24,953 bases of DNA from positions 1 to 24,953 of the forward strand of contig JAJYCM010000007.1 in NCBI GenBank assembly GCA_021778375.1, read 5' to 3'. How positions within the stretch are numbered: the first letter of the stretch is position 1; each line of letters starts with the position of its first letter. This document shows positions 15,996-22,567 of this stretch, in pieces. A program made the position numbers and the translations under genes. The DNA comes from Bacteroidota bacterium (GTDB lineage: Bacteria; Bacteroidota; Ignavibacteria; Ignavibacteriales; Ignavibacteriaceae). The notes beneath the pieces were generated by a model that was not told the DNA's origin, did no database searches, and saw nothing but the letters and a program-made list of their open reading frames with translations.

Positions 15996-16949
15996 ATGAA
16001 AGTTTTCATAACGCAAGAAATTCCTGAAATAGCTTCAAAGCTGTTAAAAGCTAAAAATATTGAAGTCTCCGTCTACCCCAAAAACAAACCAATTTCTAAA
16101 AACGAATTACTGAAGAGTATAAAAAATGTTGATGCTGTAATTTCTCTTTTAACAGATAAATTTGATGCGATAATACTTGATAAAATGTCAAATTGCAAAG
16201 TTATTGCTAACTACGCAGTCGGCTTTAATAATATTGATATCAAACACGCCAAGCAAAAGGGAATTACTGTTACTAATACACCGGACGTTTTAACTGACGC
16301 AACTGCCGATCTTGCAATAGCCTTGACTCTGGCGTGTGCAAGAAGATTTGTTGAAGGAGTTGAGCTCGTACACCTAAAAAAATTTAATGGTTGGTTACCA
16401 AAATTGTTGCTTGGCGTCGAACTGAAAAATAAAGTCTTCGGAATTCTTGGGGCAGGAAGAATTGGTACTGCAACCGCTATAAGAGCTAAGTCTTTCGGAA
16501 CGAAGATAATTTATTTTTCTAATTCTCGAAATTTATTTTTGGAAAACAAAATTGCTGCAAAAAAAGTCTCTTTGGAATTTTTGTTAAAACATTCCGATAT
16601 TATTTCAGTTCACCTTCCTCTTAATCCTAAAACTTTTCATTTGTTAGATAAGAAAAAATTATTATTGCTAAAGGAGAAGGCAATCTTTATTAATACTGCT
16701 CGCGGTGATATTGTTGACGAAAAAGCCTTAATCAATATTCTTAAAAGGGGAAAAATATTCGCTGCAGGTTTAGATGTCTACGAAAATGAACCTGTGCTAA
16801 ATCCTGATCTTTATAAATTAAAAAATGTCGTTCTCCTTCCGCATCTCGGAAGCGCTACAATTGATGCCCGCAATAATATGGCTATACTTGCAGCAAAAAA
16901 TGTCATCGCTGTTTTATCAGGGAAAAAACCTATTACTCCGGTCAATTAA
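15996..16949 (+). CDS. D-2-hydroxyacid dehydrogenase, glyoxylate/hydroxypyruvate reductase-like
   Basis: NAD(P)H-dependent reductase of 2-oxo acids, 317 residues, normal for the family. The substrate-side motif NYAVGFNNID is at 72-81 and TNTPDVLTDATADLA at 93-107, the latter very close to glyoxylate reductases (GyaR/GhrB type). The nucleotide fold has GAGRIG at 152-157. The catalytic triad Arg236 (NTARGDIVDE), Glu265 (ENEP) and His283 (LPHLGSAT) is complete. The residues after the second strand (YFSNSRN) lack the acidic residue that favours NAD over NADP, so cofactor use is open. It starts 18 bases after the SpmAB-like gene. The substrate (glyoxylate, hydroxypyruvate or another) cannot be set from sequence alone. 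Confidence 0.85.
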   Translation: MKVFITQEIPEIASKLLKAKNIEVSVYPKNKPISKNELLKSIKNVDAVISLLTDKFDAIILDKMSNCKVIANYAVGFNNIDIKHAKQKGITVTNTPDVLTDATADLAIALTLACARRFVEGVELVHLKKFNGWLPKLLLGVELKNKVFGILGAGRIGTATAIRAKSFGTKIIYFSNSRNLFLENKIAAKKVSLEFLLKHSDIISVHLPLNPKTFHLLDKKKLLLLKEKAIFINTARGDIVDEKALINILKRGKIFAAGLDVYENEPVLNPDLYKLKNVVLLPHLGSATIDARNNMAILAAKNVIAVLSGKKPITPVN

Positions 16950-17031
16950 AAATATTTTTTTGAATTTGAGACTGAAATTAAATATGTTAGTCAAGTAAAG
17001 TAGCAATAACTACTAACGAAAGTGAAATCAT

Positions 17032-18153
17032 ATGAGAATAGGGATTCCCAAAGAAAATATTCAGGAAGAAAAACGAGTGGCATTAGCTCCGGCTGGCGTT
17101 GATTCATTAACAAGATCGGGGCATACAATTTATTTTCAAAGTGGTGCTGGTGAAGGGAGCAATTTTAGCGATGAAGAATACCGGCAGGCAGGGGCAACAA
17201 TTGTTTATAGCGCCGAAGAGGTTTACCGAAGAACTGAGCTAATTGCTAAAGTTACACCGCTATCTGATATCGAACTTAGTTTACTTCAGGAAAATCAAAT
17301 CTTATTTTCTTTTCTTCATTTAGCTATCGGAAATAAATCAACTATTGAAGACCTTTTGAAAAAAAACATAACTGCAATCGGATATGAACTTATTGAAAAT
17401 GAGTCGGGACTTCCGGTTTTGCACTCGATGAGTGAAATTGCTGGGCAGCTTTCTATTCAAATTGCTGAACGATATCTTGAAAGCTATACAAAAGGCGGCC
17501 GGGGAATTTTGCTGGGAGGAATTACTGGCGTGGCTCCTGCTGCAGTCGTTATTCTCGGCGCTGGCGTCGTCGGAACAACGGCAGCAAGAGCAGCGCTTGG
17601 AAGAGGTGCTCAGGTTATTGTGTTGGATAAAGATCTTAATCGCTTAAGAAAAATTGATTCCACTTTTCATCAACAATTAACTACCGTAATGGCTAATCCA
17701 TATACTATTTCAAGAGGTGTTAAGTTTGCTGATGTGCTTATAGGTGCTGTTTTAATAAAAGGTGAAAAAACTCCTCACCTGGTTTCCGAAGATATGGTAA
17801 AGCAAATGAAAAAAGGCGCTGTGATTATCGACGTCTCGATTGACCAGGGTGGCTGCATTGAAACAAGCCATATTAAAACCATCTCAGACCCAACTTATTA
17901 TTTGCATGACGTAATTCACTACTGTGTTCCAAATATGCCTGCTCTTGTTTCAAAAACAGCAAGTTATGGTTTGAATAATGCTTCGCTGCCGTATATTCAA
18001 AATATTGCTGATAACGGTTTATCAAACGCATTGCTCGGAGATACAGGTTTAGCAAATGGCGTTTGCACTTATAAAGGATATGTTTCAAACGAAGCTGTGG
18101 CTAATATTTTTAATTTTGAATATAGACGGCTTAGAATATTTTCTACTAATTAG
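17032..18153 (+). CDS. ald: Alanine dehydrogenase
   Basis: Reversible NAD-dependent deamination of L-alanine to pyruvate and ammonia, cytoplasmic. The length of 373 residues matches the family. MRIGIPKE opens the protein; Arg15 (KRVALAPAG), Lys73 (IAKVTPL) and His96 (FLHLA) sit at or next to the known substrate and catalytic positions. The Rossmann motif ILGAGVVG ends at 181, with Asp199 for NAD ribose. SIDQGG (Asp271) and HYCVPNMPALV are also conserved. The upstream 82 bases hold a GTTAGT/ACTAAC inverted repeat (16986-17017), possibly regulatory. It is followed 38 bases later by a CoA-transferase gene, so both enzymes may link amino-acid carbon to acyl-CoA metabolism; that link is inference. 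Confidence 0.93.
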   Translation: MRIGIPKENIQEEKRVALAPAGVDSLTRSGHTIYFQSGAGEGSNFSDEEYRQAGATIVYSAEEVYRRTELIAKVTPLSDIELSLLQENQILFSFLHLAIGNKSTIEDLLKKNITAIGYELIENESGLPVLHSMSEIAGQLSIQIAERYLESYTKGGRGILLGGITGVAPAAVVILGAGVVGTTAARAALGRGAQVIVLDKDLNRLRKIDSTFHQQLTTVMANPYTISRGVKFADVLIGAVLIKGEKTPHLVSEDMVKQMKKGAVIIDVSIDQGGCIETSHIKTISDPTYYLHDVIHYCVPNMPALVSKTASYGLNNASLPYIQNIADNGLSNALLGDTGLANGVCTYKGYVSNEAVANIFNFEYRRLRIFSTN

Positions 18154-18191
18154 AAATTCTATTTTTAAATTAATCTAAGTAAGAGAATTAT

Positions 18192-19547
18192 ATGGTTTCA
18201 ATCGAAGATTTCAAAACCACAAATTCTATACCGTTTAATATCCTTAAAACTTATACTCAGAAAATTGTTTCGGCTGACGAAGCGGTTAAGGTTATTAAGT
18301 CCGGTGATAAAATTTTGGCTCACTCTAATTGCGCATTTCCTACTGTTTTAATTGATGCTCTGGTTAGACGTAAAGAAGATCTTGAAAACGTTGAGATAAT
18401 GCATGCACTGGCAGTTGGTAATATTTCTTATCTTGCTCCTGGGCTCGAAAAACATTTTAGGCATAATGCTTTCTTTATCGGCGCCAATACCCGGAATGCT
18501 GTTAAAGAGGGTCGCGCAGATTTTACTCCTATTTTCTTGTATGAAACTCCACTCCTTTTTTCTAAAGGAATTATAAAACTTGATGCGGCTTTCATCCATG
18601 TTTCGCCCCCGGACGAACACGGCTTTTGTAGCTTCGGCGTTGAAGTTGGCTTAACTAAAACCGGTGCAGAGAAGGCTAAGGTTATTATTGCTCAAGTTAA
18701 TAAAAATATGCCCAGAACTTTGGGAGATAGTTTCATCCATATCAATAAAATTAATTACATCGTTGAAGTAGATGAAGAGATATCGGAGCTTCCTCAAGGT
18801 GAAAGAGAAACTTCACCGGAGATGACTGAAATAAATAAAAAAATTGCTTTCAATATTGCCGGACTGATCGAAGATGGATCCACTTTACAAATGGGCATCG
18901 GAGCAATACCGGATTTTGTTCTTAAATATTTGTCGAATAGTAAAGCGCTTGGCATTCATTCGGAAATGTTTTCGGACGGCACAATTGAGTTAGTGGAAAA
19001 GGGAGTTATCACTAACGAAATGAAAACTTTGCACCCTGGAAAAATTGTTGCCGGTTTTGTCCTTGGTACAAAACGGTTATATAAATTTATTAATAATAAC
19101 CCTATGATTGAATTCCATCCTCAAGAATATGTCAATGATCCTTTTGTGATTGCAAAAAATAATAAAATGATAGCTATTAATTCCGCAATTGAAGTTGACA
19201 TAACTGGTCAAGTTTGTTCTGATTCAATAGGTCCAAAATTGTTTAGCGGCTTTGGCGGTCAGCTTGATTTTATTAGAGGCGCTTCCCGTTCCGAAGGAGG
19301 CAAGCCAATTATCGCATTACCTTCTACAACAAAAGATTTTAAAATTTCCAAAATCGTTCCATTCCTTAATCAAGGCGCCGGAGTTGTTACTGGACGTGGC
19401 GATGTTCATTATGTAGTTACTGAATACGGTCACGCTCAATTGTTCGGCAAAACGATAAGAGAAAGAGTTAAATCACTTATCAATATTGCCCACCCGAATT
19501 TTCGTGACGGACTTTACGAATATGCTCGCAAAAATAATTATATCTAA
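18192..19547 (+). CDS. Acetyl-CoA hydrolase/transferase family, 4-hydroxybutyrate CoA-transferase-like
   Basis: CoA-transferase of 451 residues that would move CoA between acetyl-CoA and another short-chain acid. The N-terminal half has SADEAVKVIKSGDKIL and the HVSPPDEHGFCSFG motif; the middle has the glycine-rich MGIGAIPD; Glu258 in IHSEMFSDG is the expected catalytic glutamate that forms the acyl-CoA intermediate. The C-terminal half has GFGGQLDFIRGASRSEGGKPI and VTEYGHAQLFGKTIRER, both typical of the family. It most resembles the 4-hydroxybutyrate/butyrate type (AbfT, Cat2) by length and motifs, but acetate or succinate transfer is equally possible. Residues 1-20 are a short extension. Spacing places it downstream of ald. 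Confidence 0.85.
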   Translation: MVSIEDFKTTNSIPFNILKTYTQKIVSADEAVKVIKSGDKILAHSNCAFPTVLIDALVRRKEDLENVEIMHALAVGNISYLAPGLEKHFRHNAFFIGANTRNAVKEGRADFTPIFLYETPLLFSKGIIKLDAAFIHVSPPDEHGFCSFGVEVGLTKTGAEKAKVIIAQVNKNMPRTLGDSFIHINKINYIVEVDEEISELPQGERETSPEMTEINKKIAFNIAGLIEDGSTLQMGIGAIPDFVLKYLSNSKALGIHSEMFSDGTIELVEKGVITNEMKTLHPGKIVAGFVLGTKRLYKFINNNPMIEFHPQEYVNDPFVIAKNNKMIAINSAIEVDITGQVCSDSIGPKLFSGFGGQLDFIRGASRSEGGKPIIALPSTTKDFKISKIVPFLNQGAGVVTGRGDVHYVVTEYGHAQLFGKTIRERVKSLINIAHPNFRDGLYEYARKNNYI

Positions 19548-19578
19548 TTCTTTATTCTTTACTTTAGAATGAATTTTT

Positions 19579-20256
19579 ATGATTGCTGTAATTGGTGATA
19601 TTCACGGTTGTTTCCTAACACTTCAAAAGTTAGTGCAGAAATTAAAAACCGATTTCCCTGGAATTACTATTTATAGCGTTGGCGATTTGGTTGATAGAGG
19701 AAATTTCAGTTATGAGGTTATTGATTTTTTCATCACACAAAAACTGACTTTTACTGCCGGTAATCATGATCTCATGTTCTATTATTTTATGAAACATCCA
19801 TCTAGTGAAATGGGGACCACCTGGCTTTACAACGGGTATGAAAAAACGGTTGCCTCTTATGATGATCATTTCGAAAAATTATCCGAACATCTCGAGTGTA
19901 TAATCAATTCCCCGGTTATTTTGGATTTAGAAGGCTGCCTTATTTCTCACGCTGGTATTTCTAAATATTACAAGAAATTTCTTAATAGTAATTTTAGCTT
20001 TTTAGAAAATGTTTTAAGAAATGATTTGGAAAAACCGCATGGAATAATTTGGACTCGGGATGAGCTGCTAAATGTTGGTAAGCTTCAAGTTATCGGTCAT
20101 TCAAGGGTAAATGATGTTACTTTCAAAAAGGAAAATAACGTAGTTTATATTGATACATCTGCATATTCGGGAAATAAACTAAGCGCTGTTATTATTGACG
20201 AAGGGAAAGTGGCTCACACAATTTCAATTTCTACCAATCCAAAGGATATTGAATGA
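19579..20256 (+). CDS. PPP-family metallophosphoesterase (serine/threonine phosphatase-like)
   Basis: Two-metal phosphatase of 225 residues, soluble. All the family metal motifs are present: GDIHG at 6-10, GDLVDRG at 35-41 and GNHD at 61-64, plus a later SHAGIS and IGHSRVND, which supply the remaining histidines. This is the bacterial PrpA/PrpB/ApaH-like branch: protein phosphatase and dinucleoside tetraphosphatase activity are both possible. At 225 residues it is nearer the size of PrpA-type protein phosphatases than of ApaH. It starts 31 bases after the CoA-transferase and ends the run of genes that begins at 14346. Confidence 0.85.
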   Translation: MIAVIGDIHGCFLTLQKLVQKLKTDFPGITIYSVGDLVDRGNFSYEVIDFFITQKLTFTAGNHDLMFYYFMKHPSSEMGTTWLYNGYEKTVASYDDHFEKLSEHLECIINSPVILDLEGCLISHAGISKYYKKFLNSNFSFLENVLRNDLEKPHGIIWTRDELLNVGKLQVIGHSRVNDVTFKKENNVVYIDTSAYSGNKLSAVIIDEGKVAHTISISTNPKDIE

Positions 20257-20271
20257 TTTTTTTGTTACTCA

Positions 20272-20293
20272 GAATTTTCTTAAAGAAATTTTT
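20272..20293. terminator. Weak AT-rich hairpin after the phosphatase gene
   Basis: GAATTTTCTT and the following AAGAAATTTTTC form an imperfect AT-rich hairpin 16 bases after the stop, next to T runs on both sides. It is a plausible terminator for the preceding gene run. The following 200 bases (about 20300-20500) hold no gene; they contain only a 10-base direct repeat CCGTACAAAA at 20310 and 20383. Confidence 0.35.
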
Positions 20294-20518
20294 CATATTA
20301 AATAAACATCCGTACAAAATAAATTGGAAATAAAATAGGCAGTATTAATAGTATATCTGCAGCGGAAGAAAACTCCTGAATTCCGTACAAAAGAAATTTT
20401 CTCAGACGCTAATAGACCAGCATCAGTTGTATAGTATTCTCTTTATGTTGGCTTATTGGAAATGCGTACTATCTTATAAAAATTAATTATAAAATACTTT
20501 TTAAACCAAAAAAATAAC

Positions 20519-20547
20519 TTGACATTTCTTAAAAAACTTCTTATGAT
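20519..20547 (+). promoter_or_regulatory. Near-consensus promoter of the ROK / hexosaminidase locus
   Basis: TTGACA (20519-20524) and TATGAT (20542-20547) are separated by exactly 17 bases, five of six matching the -10 consensus and all six the -35. The downstream bases also read TATGATTG, one mismatch from the Bacteroidota-type TAnnTTTG. The expected transcript would begin near 20554, inside the operator-like palindrome, leaving a leader of about 140 bases before the ROK start. Confidence 0.7.
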
Positions 20548-20550
20548 TGG

Positions 20551-20571
20551 TTTGTTTGGGCAACCAACAAA
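20551..20571. promoter_or_regulatory. Operator-like palindrome O1 for the ROK repressor
   Basis: TTTGTT-N9-AACAAA, a perfect 6-bp inverted repeat placed over the predicted transcription start. From memory, the 15 bases GTTTGTTTGGGCAAC spanning it are identical to the core of the Bacillus XylR (also a ROK repressor) operator; I could not check this. Binding here would block the promoter directly. Confidence 0.65.
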
Positions 20572-20585
20572 TTATGTCACTGATA

Positions 20586-20604
20586 AATACTTTTGAGAAG
20601 TATT
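20586..20604. repeat. Perfect hairpin in the ROK leader
   Basis: AATACTT (20586-20592) and AAGTATT (20598-20604) pair perfectly around the 5-base loop TTGAG. It lies in the transcribed leader between the two operator-like sites. It has no T run, so it is not a terminator; it may be an mRNA 5' stabiliser or an unrelated binding site. Confidence 0.4.
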
Positions 20605-20632
20605 ACTAAATATTTTCGTTAACCATATTAAG

Positions 20633-20653
20633 TTTATTCTAACAACCAACAAA
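20633..20653. promoter_or_regulatory. Operator-like palindrome O2 for the ROK repressor
   Basis: TTTATT-N9-AACAAA, the same spacing as the site at 20551 with one change in the left arm. The right part CAACCAACAAAT (20643-20654) is an exact 12-base repeat of 20561-20572. The two sites are 82 bases apart, close to eight helical turns, which would allow a looped repressor complex. Confidence 0.55.
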
Positions 20654-20695
20654 TAATAAGGTCACTATTAAAATAAATACACTGCTTAGTCTAAT

Positions 20696-21904
20696 ATGAA
20701 TTCAGATAACGTTAATATCATAACCGGTAATTCAAAAATTCTTAGGGGAATTCATAGGGCTATGATATTAAACATAATTCGAGAAATGCAACCAATCTCA
20801 AGAAGTAATATAGCAAAGCTAACAGGCTTAAATAAAAGCACTGTCTCCAGCATTGTCTCTGAAATCCTCAACGAAGATTTAATATTTGAACAAGAAAGTG
20901 CAGACCAAAACGTAGGTCGTAATCCGATCAATTTATTCTTAAAGCTAAATAAATACCATGTAGGTGCTATCAATATTGACTCTTCCATTACACGCTATGC
21001 GGTTGCCGATATTGACGGAAGTATTAAGGGGGAAGCGATAATAGATACTGATTCAAAAAATCCGGAAAAATTTGTCGAGATTTGTATTATAGAACTCCTT
21101 AAGCTTTGCAATAAACTAAATTTAGATGGTCTTAAAGGATTAGGAGTAAACATAGCAGGCATAGTCGACTCTAAAAATTTAATCGTAAACTTTGCTCCAA
21201 ATTTAGGTTGGGAAGATTTTAATATAGGGGAAGCAATCCGTAAAGTACTGCCAAACATTAAAAACATTTCTGTCGGAAATGATGCAAAGTCTTCGGCTCT
21301 CGCTGAGCTATGGTTTGGTAATCATAAAATAGATTTATCAAACTTTGTATTTCTTTCAATCGGACCTGGCATAGGTTCTGGAATAGTAGTTGAAAATAAA
21401 TTGATGAACGGTGAATACCAAGCCTCCGGTGAATTTGGTCATATGATAATTTTTGAAGGGGGAGACCTTTGTACCTGCGGGAATAAGGGCTGCTGGGAGG
21501 CTTATGCATCCGATCGTGCAATCGTGAGCCAGTATCTGACAAAAAAATCGGACAAGCTGGAACACAATGTTGATTTTATGGCTCAAGACATTATTGATAT
21601 GGCTAAGAAAAAGGATGAATTATCGATAGAAGTATTAAAGCAAACAGGATTTTATTTAGGTCTCGGCATTGCCAATATAATTAAGGCAATTGATCCGCAT
21701 GCAATTATTATCGGCGGAAAAATCACACAGGTATGGGATATAATTTATCCAGAAATATTAACGGTGGTAACTCAGCGCGCCTACTTCGGCCGGAAAATAA
21801 TAATAAAAATATTACCTACTTCTCTTAATGTTCTCCCAAGTTTGTTAGGCGCCGCAACGCTCGCAATAGAAGAAATTTTTGACGGCTTTAAAATAATATC
21901 TTAA
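20696..21904 (+). CDS. ROK-family transcriptional repressor (XylR/NagC type)
   Basis: Sugar-responsive DNA-binding repressor of 402 residues. A winged helix-turn-helix occupies about 17-62 (ISRSNIAKLTGLNKSTVSSIVSEI). The ROK sugar-binding fold follows. The ROK zinc site is complete: His249, Cys259, Cys261, Cys266 in CTCGNKGCWEAYAS. The ATP-binding DxGGT of ROK kinases is replaced by IDSSITRY, so it should bind sugar without phosphorylating it. VGNDAKSSALAE keeps the sugar-contacting Asp. The gene lies behind a strong promoter with two operator-like palindromes and ahead of a hexosaminidase and symporter, so autoregulation and control by a GlcNAc-type sugar are inferred. No Shine-Dalgarno is seen before 20696. 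Confidence 0.9.
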   Translation: MNSDNVNIITGNSKILRGIHRAMILNIIREMQPISRSNIAKLTGLNKSTVSSIVSEILNEDLIFEQESADQNVGRNPINLFLKLNKYHVGAINIDSSITRYAVADIDGSIKGEAIIDTDSKNPEKFVEICIIELLKLCNKLNLDGLKGLGVNIAGIVDSKNLIVNFAPNLGWEDFNIGEAIRKVLPNIKNISVGNDAKSSALAELWFGNHKIDLSNFVFLSIGPGIGSGIVVENKLMNGEYQASGEFGHMIIFEGGDLCTCGNKGCWEAYASDRAIVSQYLTKKSDKLEHNVDFMAQDIIDMAKKKDELSIEVLKQTGFYLGLGIANIIKAIDPHAIIIGGKITQVWDIIYPEILTVVTQRAYFGRKIIIKILPTSLNVLPSLLGAATLAIEEIFDGFKIIS

Positions 21905-21941
21905 TTGAAAGTAAAAATATTAGCAAAACTGTTTAGCATCA

Positions 21942-22253
21942 ATGAAAAATATTACTATTAACAAAAACAATACTTCCTATAAAAAGATTCCTGCCAATGG
22001 TATGTCTTTTATAGAAAAGAAAGAAATTCCTTTAAATCGACACAGTCAAATGTTTGAGAAACATCCGCTTCCAATATTGCTTGTGGACTGTAAAGATTTT
22101 TCAATTATGGAAGTTAATAAAGCTGCATGCTATTATTACGGATATGGCAAAAAACTATTTTCTAAATTAAATTTAAGGGACATTGATCCTACACTAAAAG
22201 GTAAACAATCATCAAAAATATTTGATATTTATATTCATCGACACTTTATTTAA
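21942..22253 (+). pseudogene. PAS-domain fragment
   Basis: A 103-codon frame in which residues about 37-90 match the first half of a PAS domain: MFEKHPLPILLVDCKDFSIMEVNKAACYYYGYGKKLFSKLNLRDIDP has the spacing of the NPLPMWVYDxxTLxFLxVNxAAxxxYGYSxxEF pattern in PAS sensor proteins. The sequence then loses similarity and stops, without the second half of the PAS fold and with no kinase or other output domain. It may be a dead 5' remnant of a sensor gene. A live short PAS protein is possible but unlikely. It lies 37 bases after the ROK repressor and directly abuts another remnant in a different frame. Confidence 0.6.
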
Positions 22254-22395
22254 AAATGAAATGTTTAGATCAATTAATGATTTTCCTTATTCAAAATCGA
22301 TCAATAATCTAAGAATTGAAGTCTCCGAAATTAATAATGTGGCGATACTTGGTGCTGCCGCTCTCTATTATGATGATAATAACATAAATAGATAG
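22198..22395 (+). pseudogene. C-terminal remnant of a second ROK protein, probably a sugar kinase
   Basis: This frame is open from 22198, just after an in-frame TAA, to a TAG at 22393-22395; its first ATG is at 22261, giving 44 residues. The end reads LRIEVSEINNVAILGAAALYYDD, which is the closing helix signature of ROK proteins (compare LLGAATLAIEE at the end of the repressor upstream). Everything N-terminal, including ATP site and zinc motif, is missing, and the start overlaps the PAS fragment in another frame. This is best explained by a deletion that fused a PAS gene 5' part to a ROK gene 3' part. The lost gene may have been a GlcNAc/glucose-type kinase of the same locus. Confidence 0.6.
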
Positions 22396-22422
22396 TTCAC
22401 GTTGTACAGCATGTGGAAAATT

Positions 22423-22498
22423 GGAACAATGGAATATTGGAGTGTTGGAATGCTATGGAGAATCCTTAAATTCCATTACTCCAACATTCCATTATTCC
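22423..22498. repeat. TGGAAT-type hairpin repeat, copy 2
   Basis: Left arm 22423-22452 and right arm 22470-22498 form a hairpin of about 29 pairs with one G-U wobble and three mismatches around a 17-base loop. Both arms are built from TGGAAT/TGGAGT units six to nine bases apart. The related element at 1496-1556 shares AATGGAAT. It sits between the ROK remnant and the hexosaminidase start, where it could be a terminator, an mRNA-stabilising hairpin or a trace of a mobile repeat. Between 22499 and 22567 there is only AT-rich sequence and an AAAGGA ribosome site. Confidence 0.65.
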
Positions 22499-22567
22499 GT
22501 TATTACTAAAGAATATTTTTATTTAATATTAATTAATCGGTTAGCTTATTCGTAAAAGGAATTTTAG

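Noticed and set aside
16986..17017. GTTAGT/ACTAAC inverted repeat before alanine dehydrogenase
   Set aside because: Only six base pairs with a 20-base gap in AT-rich DNA, so chance is likely; mentioned under the ald entry only.
17432..17647. 71-codon frame overlapping alanine dehydrogenase on the same strand
   Set aside because: It is out of frame with a gene whose catalytic residues are all conserved, and its translation has no recognisable features.
20310..20392. Direct repeat CCGTACAAAA (two copies, 73 bases apart)
   Set aside because: Only two copies with unequal surroundings, so not a CRISPR or an iteron array; noted as sequence content of the spacer only.
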